From: Glandiceps talaboti
Lineage: Eukaryota; Hemichordata; Enteropneusta; Spengelidae
NCBI RefSeq assembly: GCF_964340395.1
Contig: NC_135571.1
Location: 15,541,221 to 15,605,220 of the forward strand
DNA length: 64,000 bases
Reading direction: 5' to 3'
The notes beneath the pieces are model-generated. The model saw nothing but the letters and a program-made list of their open reading frames with translations. It was not told the origin of the DNA and did no database searches. This document shows positions 1-10,803 of the stretch, one piece after another. Both the position numbers and the translations under genes were made by a program. Every line of letters begins with the position of its first letter. Positions within the stretch are counted from its first letter, which is position 1.

Positions 1-77
1 AACATGTACTGAGAAAATATTTTTTCATGACTGACAAAAACATAAAATTTGAAAGGACTCAAAGATTTGAAACTTAC

Positions 78-122
78 ATATATGCTTCATCTTCTAATAA
101 CTTTATCAGCTTTTCCAGTGAT
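78..122 (-). CDS. Internal exon, coiled-coil-like, unknown protein
   Basis: On the minus strand a 45-base segment lies between an acceptor (CGTTTTTTCAG) and a strong donor (GTAAGT). Only one frame is open; it reads SLEKLIKLLEDEAY with one base carried in and two out. The Leu/Lys/Glu spacing suggests an amphipathic or coiled-coil helix. It joins in phase to the exon at 180-235. The protein family is not recognised, and the gene continues beyond the left edge. Confidence 0.45.
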
Positions 123-179
123 CTGAAAAAACGAGGAAAAAACATTATCAAAAATGAACAAAATTATATAGGTACTTGC

Positions 180-235
180 CTTTGATATTCTTTTTCTTGA
201 AATCTTTCAGCGGTAGAGTCCTTCTTCATTGTTAT
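180..235 (-). CDS. Internal exon joined to the 78-122 exon
   Basis: The acceptor is TTCTCTACACAG. The donor appears to be the rarer GC type (AAAG|GCAAGT). The only open frame starts in phase 0, reads ITMKKDSTAERFQEKEYQ and ends with two bases, which fits the next exon downstream. The joined peptide is charged and helical. A GT donor four bases on (CAA|GTACCT) would instead give an early stop in the next exon, so the GC donor is preferred. Family not recognised. Confidence 0.45.
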
Positions 236-314
236 CTGTGTAGAGAAAAAGAGAATAGGAGATTTATATGGGCATTAAAAAGTAAAGCCATTGCTTTACT
301 CAAACAAGACTTAC

Positions 315-404
315 CTTCTTTATAAGACTGCAGATAACCAGATTCGCTGCGCTGCATCTGTTCATCGAAAATAGCTTGCATAGTGGCTTGCAGTTTATAA
401 CTGA
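315..404 (-). CDS. Probable exon, phase uncertain
   Basis: A strong donor (GAAG|GTAAGT) ends an open stretch on the minus strand. The most protein-like frame contains QAIFDEQMQRSESGYLQSYK, but its end phase does not match the next exon, which needs phase 0. A second frame (NRCSAANLVICSLIKK) does match in phase. Either an alternative junction is used or one exon is wrong. The upper boundary is approximate; the acceptor may be CTATAG or GGTCAG. Confidence 0.3.
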
Positions 405-419
405 CCACTATAGCAAGAC

Positions 420-1164
420 ATATTTACATGTAGAACAGATAAAAAATTATTCAAGATTTCTGTGAACCAATAAGGTTTTAGCAGTTTGCAACCAAGTAAC
501 ACCACGTGTTTGATAAGTACGCAATTGTGCACGCGTGGTAATCTGCAGGTTACATACGCTGATATCAGCCATTGACCAAAGCGTGTACTCACTGCTTGGC
601 CAATGACCATCTGATTATCACGATTTGGTGGATGTCCAATCTTTAGTCCAGTTTTCCTCTGCTAGCCAGTGTATGATATGATAACTGACTTGGTGAACTT
701 CAATTCCGAGAGATGTCTTCTGCAGTTAGGACAGTAGTCTGGTACATGTGATATACTTTTAATAGTTATCACAGATTACTACCATTATCAGAGTAGTGAT
801 ATCCTTTGTTGTCATCTAGGAGATATCCTCATAGCATACATCTAGGGGTAACATGAGTTACACTTCCATGTTACAACTCTTCATTTTATCTTTAGTTCAA
901 ACAGGTTGTAACCCACTGAGCTGGTTCTTCTTGTCCTTTCAATCACCTTGATATTTTTCTTTTCACACGTTTTATAATGTGTCCTATGTATCACTACTTC
1001 ACTTCCATCTTTACAGGTTGCTGTGAATCTTCTATATGTATTTGTTTTGCTCACACATCATTTATTGTGTCCTTTATGCCACTCCTCCTTTGTCCGGTAT
1101 TCTTGTCCTGTGTCACCTATTAGCCTGTTTGTAAGGTTGACATTATGTCCGTTGCATACCAGTG
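420..1164. other. No gene recognised
   Basis: AT-rich sequence. A 71-codon minus-strand ORF (395-610) has no domain or splice support. Probably intron or intergenic. Confidence 0.4.
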
Positions 1165-1790
1165 TCCTGTTTATTTACATGTCGTTTTACATCGCCAAGT
1201 TCTGTGTTTCGCACTGTGAACTGTTTCATTTTGTGTCCATGCTAGTGTACCTATTTCGCACTGTATACTTTTTTTAATGTCTTGTAATTGTCTCTGTTTC
1301 AACGTGTCCTCTCACTTGCCACTTTTCTTGTTTCACACTGTGGGCCATTTCATTTTGTGTCCACACTAATGTGCCAGTTTCGCACTGTAGACTTGTTTTT
1401 TAATGTCCTTTTATATCACAATTGTCTCTGCTTTCAACATGTCCTCTCACTTGCGACTTTTCTTGTTTCGCACTATGGCCTGTTTCTTTATATGTCCATA
1501 TTAATGTGCCAGTTTCGCACTGTAGACTTGTTTTTTAATGTCCTTTTATATAACCACTGTCTGTTTTCAACGTGTCCTCTCACTTGCCACATTCTTGTTT
1601 CGCACTGTGGTCTGTTTCATTTTATGTCCACACTCATGTGCCAGTTTCGCACTGTGGACTGTTTTTAGTGTCTTTTTATATCACCATGGACTGTCTGTTT
1701 TCAACGTGTCCTCTCACTTGCCACTTTTCTTGTTTCACTCTGTGGCCTGTTTCATTTTATGTCCACACTAATGTGCCAGTTTAGCATGCA
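1165..1790. repeat. 134-bp tandem repeat, about 4.5 copies
   Basis: The phrase TGTCCTCTCACTTGCC recurs at 1305, 1440, 1573 and 1707, giving periods of 135, 133 and 134 bases. Each unit also holds two copies of TTTCGCACTGT. The first unit is diverged. Plus-strand ORFs here (up to 126 codons) are by-products of the repeat. Confidence 0.9.
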
Positions 1791-2267
1791 AATAAAACCC
1801 CTGAATATTTCAGATTGCTTTTTATACAGTTAATATGTCAATAAATGTAGTCTCTATTGAATTGAATTGAATTGAAATTTATTTCACCAGAACTTATACA
1901 GTTTATACAGATATTGAATAAATATATAGAAATGAAAGAGAGCGAAAAAATACAACGTCTAGGGACAAAATAAAATTCTGGTGAGGACCAAGGACAGTAT
2001 TTCTTTCTGAACTAATCGAGGTCCAAGGCCCTGACTGACATGCTTAGTATAATGTATTGCTGGTTACACTGTTATAAAAATAAATATATACATAACAAAT
2101 GTTCTTTATATACACACGCATCACACTCACTCATAGAAAAAACAAAACAAACCAATCATACATTCATACACATACTAAATATTCTTAAAACTAAAGTTGT
2201 ACAAATTTTACAAATCACTGCTGTCACAAATAAATAAATGGGCTATATACATGTATATGGAATGTCA

Positions 2268-2750
2268 CTAACTGAATAAAAACTGTTTTAATTCAGACTT
2301 AAATTTTTCCCGACTGTGAAGCGATTTAATTGGTAGGGGTACTGCGTTCCATGCCTTGACTGCTGCGTAGTTAAAATTATACTGAGTTTGTGTCAAGTTG
2401 GCCTTTGGGGTTGGTAAATTTGCATTGGATCTTGCTTTGGTTGGATAGTTATGGGTCAAATGAACTTCGAAGTAATGCTCACGATTGTGAATATAGCGAT
2501 TGTGTATTAAATCGAAGATGAAAATGCAAGTTTGAAGACTACAGAGTTTGTAAATATCAAGAATTTTAAGTTGATGAAAGAGAGGAGTAGAATGGGCATG
2601 GTAATCTGAGAAAGTTATGAAGCGGACAAGCTTTTTTGTAGACGAAGGAGGGGGTGTAGTGCTGTTGGGAAGGTGTTTCCCCACACTTCCACGCAATAGC
2701 TAAGATGAGGTAGAATTAAAGTGTTGTAAAGGAGTATGAGAACAGATCTT
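2268..2750 (-). pseudogene. LINE 1 reverse transcriptase C-terminal remnant
   Basis: Reading through a frameshift near 2700, the peptide runs ILLYNTLILPHLSYCVEVWG and then LKILDIYKLCSLQT, ending AVKAWNAVPLPIKSLHS and a stop. These are typical post-RT C-terminal motifs (compare ILPHISYGLEVWG in LINE 3). No catalytic RT residues remain. The join to the endonuclease fragment at about 2745 marks an internal deletion of the RT core. Confidence 0.8.
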
Positions 2751-3305
2751 GTAATTTGCAATTAGGGTATTCTTTTGACTCGTGTCGATGTTAACATCGC
2801 CCATTATAATGCATTTTTTGTTTTTAGAGGAAATAGACTCAAGAAATTCTTGAACTGGTGTGTTGGGTTTCCTATAAATTACACCAATTATCACACTTTC
2901 TTTGTTTATGCCAACTTCGATGAATAATGATTCTGAATGTTGGATTCTAAAGGTGTTAATTTGCGAAAAAGACAATGAATTGTGAATGTATAATGCACCT
3001 TTGGTATGTACGCGGTTGCATGTGATAATTTTGTAGCATGGGAGCGTGAAAAGGGAACAGTCATTGTTGTGCAACCATGTCTCAGTCAATACAATTACAG
3101 AAAAATCATGATGTATATTGCCTAAAAAGGAAACAAGCTCATCATAATGCTTTGAGAGTGATCTAATATTTAAGTGAAAAGTTGAAAAGAATTGCTTTGG
3201 GTTATTATCAGAAGTTAATGGAGATGTACCTGAATTAAGTTGTTCCAATGAATATGATTTGCAGTTATAGTTTATCGTTTGTGGTTTATTGTCGGTGGCT
3301 TCCAT
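2745..3305 (-). pseudogene. LINE 1 AP-type endonuclease fragment
   Basis: Opens with an ATG at 3305. Shows APE-like endonuclease motifs in order: FHLNIRSL, VIVLTETWL (catalytic Glu), VIYRKPNTP and IIMGDVNID. The later Asp and His motifs are lost at the deletion point. In the family this domain nicks target DNA to prime reverse transcription. This copy cannot be functional. Confidence 0.85.
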
Positions 3306-3344
3306 AGATTGTTCACAATTTTACGAGTCCGCGTTCTTTCTGTA

Positions 3345-4089
3345 TTATTGCATACGCTCGATGTCATGCAATGTAATAATCTTTAGTGCCCTTCCTTCCT
3401 CATTCCTTTTTACAAAAATTCTTCCGTTGTTCGTCCAGATGAACTTCCATTTTAGATTGTACTTCTTTTTCTCATTTGTTTTGTGGAACAGTTGTTTGTT
3501 GGCCGGGCTTAGATTTTCGTTGATATAGATTCGATTGTCAGAATGATTACCAATGTTTATGTCTTTCGTTGATTTGTTCTTGAGGCGCTTTCGTGCAGCA
3601 TAGATGTTATTGCAGATGGTTCTCCTAGTGAATCTAACAATTATCGGGGCTGGGGTTATGTGTTCTTGATGCGACCTTGATGGCAGACGGTGACTGATGT
3701 CGATGTCGCTTGATGTTATCCTAACGCCGACTGTGTTAGCGACTTTAGTAACAATCGAGTCGGTGTCTTCGTCCGGTTGTTCTGGGATGCCGTGTATCTC
3801 AAGGTTATTTCGTCTTGTGTATTGCTGTAAGTCATGGAGTTCTTGTTGTGTTGTGCTGAGGTTGCAAGTTGTCAATGATAATGAGTTGTTGCTTGAGGCT
3901 TTTGTTTTCAGTTTCCATTTCATCCATCCTTCTCTTGTACATATCGAAACAAGTGCTGATGTATTCGACTGAGTTCTGTAGTTCATTCAGTTTGTGTTCT
4001 AACGCCGGTATCGTATCCACTTTCTGGTTTAGTGCAGCCAGTGTTGACAGTATTTGTGCGGTTTCGCTTTGTTCCCCTTGGTCAGCCAT
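3345..4089 (-). pseudogene. LINE 1 ORF1 protein, frameshifted
   Basis: Starts MADQGEQSETAQILSTLAAL, then a coiled coil (residues about 10-70, HKLNELQNSVEYI). A frameshift between about 3830 and 3900 moves the reading to a second frame holding the RNA-binding-like core: DLQQYTRRNNLEIHGIPE, then DIDISHRLPSR and PIIVRFTRRTICNNIYAARK. The order (coiled coil, RRM-like, C-terminal domain) is that of L1/CR1-type ORF1 nucleic-acid chaperones. Confidence 0.85.
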
Positions 4090-4247
4090 CAGTTCAGTTC
4101 AGTACAGGTAATTTCCTCCAATGTCTGGAGCACCGTGCAGATAACACGTAGTTAGTGTTCACTGAGGATCACCAGGATCTGAAAAAAAGAATAATTAATA
4201 GAGGCTGGCAAAAGACCAGTTATCGTGTCCAGCCAAGTACATAGTCA

Positions 4248-7200
4248 CTACAGCAGCCTTATTCCAAGAGCTTTACTTCGCTCTAAGTGAAGAGCATAGC
4301 ATAGTCCACGTGTTAAATTTTCCAATCTAAGTGTATTCAGCAGCAGGTTATTGTCCTTTGGTACAAGTTCTGTGAGGTATGTAGCATCTAATATTAGCCG
4401 GGTAAGCATTGTGTGGTCTTGTGCTAGGTTGGTCCAACCATTAGCACCTATTAACTTGGTGAGGTGAACTTCCAGTTTGTGAAAATAATAAAATCTAGCT
4501 TTGTCAAGGGCTGTACAGTGTAGAATTAATGAAGTGTTCTCTGGTTTCAATGTCAGTTTCACATAGTGGACAGGTCGCGTTGACTTTGTACTGGTTGAAC
4601 TGAGCTTTGTTGGTTTGTAACATGTAGACACCAAGTAATAACTTTGCTTTGACTGATGCTTTTCTAACAGCTACAGGATCGAAATTGGTGGATGACCATA
4701 TAGGATGTATTTTCTTAGGTGAATAATTTGTAGTGTTGAGATAATGTAGGGTATTTTTTCCTAAGGCCTCTTTGCATATCCATTCTTTCCAGTATTGGTT
4801 AATTCTTACTTCTACCATTTTCTTCCATTGGGCTTGTGACGGAATATCAGTTAAAAGGTCATGTGCTGAAGGTAAATCATATTGATGGAGAATGTGCTGA
4901 ATTTCGATAAACCAACTTTTTGATTTGAGTGATTTAATGGATAATTGTCGGACAGCTACTTGGCGCTCAATACAGTCCTGTCTTACAATATTACTGAATA
5001 GAGATAGCTTTCTTCTATGAAGCTCAGCAGCAATTGGAAGGGTTCCTAATAAGAAGTAAGTACCAGCCACTGCTGTTCGCTCAGGGAGATGTTGCAGGTT
5101 CCTAAGGGTTTTTCGGTGTTGTTTTTCAAGCAGCATCAGTTCTGATTGTTTCAGTGTGAGTACTTCGAGGCCATACATTAACCTTGGGATGACATAAATG
5201 TTATACATCTTTATTGATACCATTGGATTCACACCGTTTAACCCACGGAAACCGAAACCCATTAGTGCATAGGCAGCACGGCGTGCAAGCTGTATCTTAT
5301 TATTTATACTATTTGTTGTACTAATTGATTGGTTTGGTCCTCTCAGTATCCCAACATGTTCATAGGTCTCAGTTGGTACTATACTCCTGTCATTTAACTG
5401 AAAGTCAAAGCTTGTATCTTCTGGTTTAGTGTTTATATGCACCACCCTTGTCTTTGATTCACTGATTAAATAGCGTTCTTTATTGGCATATGTTCCTTGG
5501 ACATCAAGAAGACATTGTAGATCTGAGTTATTGTTAGCTAGTAGGGTAACATCGTCAGCAAGGGCGATGACTCCGCAATAAATTGACCCAAAGTGAAATC
5601 CAGTTTCATGTGTTGATAGTCTAGAGTATCTAAAAGAGGATTTAGGAAGCATTTGTAGGCAGCTGGTGACCAAACGCCTCCCTGTCTGACTCCCTGAAGT
5701 TCACTGAAACTATTGGAGCACTCCGTCTCCCATTTTACTTGAGATGTAAGATTGGTGTACCAGTTGTGTAGAAAAGTCCACTTCTCCTTGATAATACCAT
5801 TAAAATGCAGTTTTCTGAGAAGGGAGTCATGCCAGACAACATCAAAGGCTTTGGAGGCATCAATGAACGCTGTGAGTAGTGGAGTTTTATCAAGAGCTTC
5901 AGCATGGGCTTCAGTTAACAGCAAGGCTGCATTTAAGGAAGAAGTTTGTTTAGTAAACCCTCTCTGTAATGGATTTTGATGTGTCTTCAGGTGCACTCCA
6001 TTGCGTTGTAAATGAACTTTCTCGGCTAATTTGCCAATGATGCTGGTTATTGTGATGTGTCTGTAGGAATCTGGGTTATGAATTGGTTTGCCTTGGTTTT
6101 TGTATATCGGAGAAATTATGCCATGTTTGAATTGAGATGGTACAGCCCCCTTCTCAATAATTGGTTCCAGGATTTTTGTTAAAGCACTCACTACCTTTGG
6201 TCCGCCAAGTTTTAAATGTTCGGCTGAGAGTCCTTGGTGATCTGCTGCTTTACCATTTTTCAAGGTGTTTAAGGATGTAATAACTTCCTCCTCCATTAAC
6301 GGACTGGCTGCACTTGCTTCAGAGTCTGTAATATTTTGAATTAGCTGCTTATCAAGCAAAACTTGGTAGTTGTATACTTCGTCAAATCGTGGTAGATCAG
6401 CTGGTTGTGCCAGTTGATTGAAGTAGCTAGCCCAGCCCTGACAGATATCCTGTGGAGTTGACAGATGCAGGTCATCGATGATCAAGGTATTCACTTTAGT
6501 AAATGGTGTACTTCTTTGTTTCTTTATAAGACGATGGAACAGTTTATTGTCATACTTTGAAGATGCCATTAGCTCGGAGTATAGGTTGTGGCGATGTTTT
6601 GCATTAAGTTGTCGCTGTATTCTCCTAAGATTCCGTTTATTCTGCATCATGTTTAAGAAGAGGTTGTTCCCAGGGTCTTTTGGGCGCCCTGCTTTCTTCC
6701 AAACCCAAAATGCCTTTTTACTTAGTTTGATGTGGTCAATGATTAGAGGGTGTAGGGGCTTCAAGTTCTTTACTTTCTTAGGGGTTGGTGTGGATTCAAT
6801 TGCAGTGTTCACTAAGACATCTGCTAGTTTATCAATTTGTAATTCAACAAGGGACAGGGATGATGAAATACTATCAATGTCAAGTCTTTCCTCAAGTAAT
6901 TCACGATACAACTCCAGGTTAACCTTTTCCCAGTTAACCTTCCTTTTTGGTGCAGTTTGGGATTGGACTGCTGGGGGGTCCTTACAAAAATTAATATTAA
7001 TAAACATCTCAGCTATAACAGGGTTGTGAGGTAAAGTGTTTACTGGGTCATCAGTCAGAACTCGTGGATTGTTTAAATGTACAGTTGGATTGACAATAAT
7101 GTAGTCAATGCTTGATTTCCCTCCAGCAAGCTGGTATGTCCATATCGCTGGGTAATTTGAAGTTAGATGAAGGTTATTGTCTATGCAAAATTCCTTGAGT

Positions 7201-7742
7201 CGCTTGTCACGAGGAAGAAGTGGGAGTCTATGTAGGGAAACATTCATATCTCCCACAAGAATAATGTTTGACTGTGTAGTATGTTTGATGATGATTTCCC
7301 TGATGATGTCAAGACTTGAGGCAAAATCTTCCTCAGAATTTCGAAGTCCTCTACATGGCAAGTAGACATTTATAACACAATAATTTTGGTTTTCAGTATG
7401 CATTAAAATAGCACAAGTTCTGTTGTCACCATCTGGTATGGGGATTATCCATTTATCAAGACTCTTCTTCCAAATAAGTGCTACACCTCCTTTACCTCTA
7501 GGTCTTTGTAGTGGTGAGATCGGATCTGAATCGTCGTCACTCTTAATAAGAGAATTATAACCAAGAGAGTCACACAATTGTTCAAGATGTTTCTTCTCAA
7601 AAGAATAGAGCCAGTGTTCTTGTATTGCTATTATATCTGCTGAGTGGATACTACTAACAAGGAAAGCCTTGTTAGTATAAAAGTTCTCTATGTTGTGTGT
7701 TAATATCTTGACAGATGGTAATGCACGAAGTCTAGAATCAGG
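4248..7742 (-). pseudogene. LINE 2 ORF2: endonuclease plus reverse transcriptase, frameshifted
   Basis: The open frame can be followed upstream to about 7742, with no ATG needed at its start. The endonuclease begins VKILTHNIENF and IIAIQEHWL (catalytic Glu), then NVYLPCRG, LVGDMNVSL, SSIDYIIVN and LPHNPV. RT motifs follow: TAFIDASKAFDVVWH, GVRQGGVWSP and, after a frameshift near 5605, IALADDVTLLA (the ADD box). A second frameshift near 4525 splits a C-terminal zinc-knuckle-like CPLCETDIETREHF...LHC motif. The reading ends at 4248. The clade is uncertain; the C-terminal CCHC-like motif also occurs in LINE 4. Confidence 0.85.
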
Positions 7743-7747
7743 GGTGG

Positions 7748-9661
7748 TTAGGTCGGGTGCCGTTTCCTTGGGCCCTCCCTCAAAAAATGGTTTTGACTGT
7801 TACAGGTGCTATCAGATGTACCATTCTGCTTAATACTATTGGACGATATAAGGATATGATTACTATCTTGTTCATTGTAATTAGGCTCAGTAGTACCTGG
7901 TTTGTCGTTGGAGTTACTATTCTTATTTGATAAATTAGCTACAAGCCGTCTAGTGCTATCACTGTAAATATTGTCCTGTTTACTGGAGTTGAGAATACAT
8001 TTTTCAGAGTAATTACCAGTCTGTTTATTGCCATCTTCTGGAAGGTGACTGAGACTATCACTACATCTGCTATGACTATGAGGTTCACTGTGACTAGGAA
8101 TGGGTATACAATGACTGGGTTTTTCATTGGAAATAGTTACTTCACTGTATTTATCAATTGGTGTACTTGGAAGAAACTTATTATGAGTTGATTCATTGTT
8201 GTGGCCACCAGTTACATCACACATATCACTAGTGAGAGCACGAGGATCTTGTGTTGGTTTATCAGGCCTGGACCCATCGCTGTCAAAGTTCTCTGTGTTG
8301 TTATCCTGTAGTGTAATAGTGTTTCCCTGGTTACTGTCTTTGTTTCTAACGTTTTTATGACGTCTTCTTCTAACAGGTCTATTCAGCGGGTTGATTTGAT
8401 GTGGACGATACTGCAATGGGTTGATGGCTCCTGGAAAGGCTGCCACTGATTGAAAGGGTGGTGGAAGGTATTGAAATGAATTATGAATAGGTACTGGGTG
8501 TCCTTGAACAGGTGTATATGCTTTGAAAATATTTTGGTTTTTACTGGTAGTACTCTCAAGTTTTTCAATTCTACCCTTTAGACTTTCAAGTTCAAGTGCC
8601 TGAATACGATTCTCAAACAAGTTGAGCTGTTGGACAATACTTGATCTGGTGTTGTGTGCAGACTGAGTACCATTCAGGTCAAGCTGAGCTGTATCAATGT
8701 GCACATTCTGATTTGGTGAGGACTGTGAAAGTAAGAGATTTGTCTTTAAAAGCTGTATGGTCTTATTGGCATCATTCAGTTTAGTTTCAAGACCTATTAT
8801 AGTTGACTTGGCTGTGGCAAGTTGTTTTTCCATCTGTGTATATTCAAATTGTTTTTTCTTCAGAGTTTTTTCCCAATTGGTAAGATTCTTTTCCTTCTCA
8901 GTTAGTGTCTTTTGCAGGGAAAGTAGAACTGGATCCCTTTCTTTCTGGCTTTTACCATTTTGAGAGTTGCTGATACGAGAGGTTGGAGAAGAAGACACTT
9001 TATTATCGTTTAAGTTTAAATTAGTAGAGTTGGTTATGTCTTTATGGTTGTCCTTGGTTAAATTTATATGTTTTCTATTTCCCTGTGTGATTTCAGTTTG
9101 GTTGGTAATGGATACATTTGGCTGCGATAATACTTGTTCCTCTTCATTTACACATGCAAAACACTTGTAATCTTCATTAGAGTTCTCTAGCTCATTGTAC
9201 TGTGATTGAGTGAGGTTTTCACATTTGTAGTGGATCCAGAAATTACAGGTGCCACATAGAATAGTCGCACCTGCAATGTTCTTGTTACACACTGGGCAAC
9301 TTTGTTCATTACTGGTTGAAGTTGAACTTGTAGGATTGTCTATAGAAGTCTGTTGATTCACAGCTAATGCCGGAATGTTAATTGTTTGTGTTGAGGAATT
9401 ATGAGAGATGCTAGAGATTGTTGAATCTACTTGTGTTTTTGGCACGGTTTTTGTTTCGGGATATGATATTGCTTTATGGTTAATTTCAGGTTCACTGCTA
9501 GATTTTCTCTTCCTATCCACTTCTGATTTTGATAGGTATGACTGGCAAAAGTCTCTGATCTGTTCATTAATTATTTCGAAGTTTGGAGTCTTCATACAAA
9601 TATCAAGAATAATAGACAGGTCCTCTTCAAGGAACAAGGAACAATTGTAATCTGTAACCAT
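7748..9661 (-). CDS. LINE 2 ORF1 protein with PHD finger and coiled coil
   Basis: An uninterrupted 637-codon frame. Residues 122-170 form a PHD-type zinc finger: CPVC, LCGTC, WIHYKC and YKCFAC give the C4HC3 pattern. A coiled coil follows at about 245-315 (LQKTLTEKEKNLTNWEKTL onward). The rest is Asn/Ser/Thr-rich with a basic patch (RPVRRRRHKN). Some jockey-superfamily LINEs are known to carry PHD fingers in ORF1; its likely job is RNP formation. The frame ends RKRHPT and overlaps the start of the ORF2 frame (see 7781). Confidence 0.85.
   Translation of the reverse strand: MVTDYNCSLFLEEDLSIILDICMKTPNFEIINEQIRDFCQSYLSKSEVDRKRKSSSEPEINHKAISYPETKTVPKTQVDSTISSISHNSSTQTINIPALAVNQQTSIDNPTSSTSTSNEQSCPVCNKNIAGATILCGTCNFWIHYKCENLTQSQYNELENSNEDYKCFACVNEEEQVLSQPNVSITNQTEITQGNRKHINLTKDNHKDITNSTNLNLNDNKVSSSPTSRISNSQNGKSQKERDPVLLSLQKTLTEKEKNLTNWEKTLKKKQFEYTQMEKQLATAKSTIIGLETKLNDANKTIQLLKTNLLLSQSSPNQNVHIDTAQLDLNGTQSAHNTRSSIVQQLNLFENRIQALELESLKGRIEKLESTTSKNQNIFKAYTPVQGHPVPIHNSFQYLPPPFQSVAAFPGAINPLQYRPHQINPLNRPVRRRRHKNVRNKDSNQGNTITLQDNNTENFDSDGSRPDKPTQDPRALTSDMCDVTGGHNNESTHNKFLPSTPIDKYSEVTISNEKPSHCIPIPSHSEPHSHSRCSDSLSHLPEDGNKQTGNYSEKCILNSSKQDNIYSDSTRRLVANLSNKNSNSNDKPGTTEPNYNEQDSNHILISSNSIKQNGTSDSTCNSQNHFLREGPRKRHPT
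7781..7787 (-). promoter_or_regulatory. Candidate -1 frameshift site joining ORF1 to ORF2
   Basis: On the minus strand, twelve codons before the ORF1 stop, the in-frame heptamer is T TTT TTG. A -1 slip moves ORF1 (NHFL...) exactly into the ORF2 frame, which is open from here into the endonuclease. No ATG sits at the start of ORF2. The downstream sequence is GC-rich (GAGGGAGGGCCC). Structure and use are inferred. Confidence 0.35.
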
Positions 9662-9693
9662 TTACTGTGACTCGACAAGTAGTGTGAAACAAA

Positions 9694-10123
9694 TTAATTC
9701 TGTACAGTTGCCTTCCGCCACTTGCTGGTTTGATTGACTGATTCTTCTACTAACAGTCCGTTTTGATCATGTTTATCTACTGACTTATAGTCATGAGTTG
9801 TGACTCCCTCAAGAAAAGCATGGACTGCTTTTTTAAATACTTCATAGGCACCAGCAGTGAATTGAATAGTAAGAGTATTAGATTTTACCTCTAAATAAAA
9901 GTGTTGTTCTCTGCCAGTTGCAGACAGTTTCTTGTGTAAAGCCTTGGATTTGTTCAGTTTATAGTTTATAGTTCATAGTAGTTGAAGTATTAGCATCAGG
10001 TTGAACACCAGTCTTCTTCACAGGCACTTTGGTAGGGGTATAGACTTGAGGAGGACGGCGTTGTGTGGCTGATCTGGAAACTATACAGCTTTGAGCGTTC
10101 GTTGAATTCAGATTGGCATCCAT
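9694..10123 (-). pseudogene. Small ORF upstream of LINE 2 ORF1, frameshifted
   Basis: Starts with ATG at 10123 (MDANLNSTNAQSCIVS) and runs to a stop at 9959. A nearby duplication (CTATAAACTATAAACTG) looks like a recent slip; on the other side the reading continues LNKSKALHKKLSATGREQHF and then AGAYEVFKKAVHAFLEGV to a stop at 9694. The combined length is about 140 residues. It lies just before ORF1 and probably belongs to the element as an extra ORF. Family not recognised. Confidence 0.45.
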
Positions 10124-10803
10124 AGTGGCAATTAAAAAATAAAATAAAATAAAAACAAAAAACACCAAAACCGGAGTTCGACGACAAGTTTAAAAAAACA
10201 AAACACTGGGCTTGTTAAGAGCACAAGTGTCCGATAAAAGTTTAAAGTGTTACAGCCATCTAGTCATAAACAGTTAAATGAAGAATGCTGGTCAGCGACA
10301 GTGGAGTGTAAGTTCTGTGTGTAATAGTTCTGTTACTAATGCAGGAACTCTAGTATTCTTGACAGCAGGCAAAGTGAATGTTCTGAAAAGTTCTGGAAAT
10401 GTTATTTGCTATATGCTACTGAATACACAACGGCTGAAAACTGCAGTCTTGTAACATGCACCTGTAAGCTTGGACACGATAATACCACAAGATGAACATC
10501 CAACGAGTTAATCTTTTTTCCAAAGAAACAGGGGAGGTGACAATTAAAAACAAGATGGCGGCTACTCGTCGTTGAGAAACAATGAGATACGTGGCACTTC
10601 TCATTCACGTCAAAATGGCGTATTTACAAGAGTTTACACATACAGTGCATGGAGCTGGCTACACTACGCTACACTAGGTTTACCAAAACTGCAGGAATGG
10701 TTTACCAGGAGCTGAAGGAGTTGGCTGCAACACGCTAAAAACACAAGAACACGAGTACATACATACACGACAGGAGCAGGTTAAAAACACGTCTTGTCAC
10801 CTC
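10124..10803 (-). other. Probable LINE 2 5' untranslated region
   Basis: No credible ORF. Contains two YY1-like motifs on the plus strand, CAAGATGGCGGC at 10551-10562 and CAAAATGGCG at 10611-10620, 60 bases apart. Human L1 also carries a YY1 site in its 5' UTR in antisense orientation. Confidence 0.35.

Larger units (their letters stand above)
1855..4185 (-). mobile_element. LINE 1: internally deleted non-LTR retrotransposon
   Basis: The minus-strand element has an ORF1, an endonuclease start, and then directly the C-terminal tail of a reverse transcriptase. The RT core is missing. Its 3' end carries a short tandem tail, (ATTGA)n on the plus strand at 1855-1877. Its 5' end abuts the 3' end of LINE 2 near 4185. 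The C-terminal region matches LINE 3 of this window (LFHQLKILDIYKL versus LFIQLNILDIYKL), so both are the same or close clades of the jockey/CR1-like group. Exact clade not determined. Confidence 0.85.
4190..10123 (-). mobile_element. LINE 2: near full-length non-LTR retrotransposon with PHD-finger ORF1
   Basis: On the minus strand in 5' to 3' order: a broken small ORF (9694-10123), an ORF1 with PHD finger and coiled coil (7748-9661), an ORF2 with endonuclease and RT (4248-7742), and a short 3' region ending near 4190. The 5' UTR may extend to about 10.9 kb. ORF2 has at least two frameshifts, so the copy is probably dead, but ORF1 is intact over 637 codons, which suggests a fairly recent insertion. 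Confidence 0.85.

Noticed and set aside
1023-1784. Plus-strand ORFs of 70-126 codons
   Set aside because: They read through the 134-bp tandem repeat and overlap each other in different frames.
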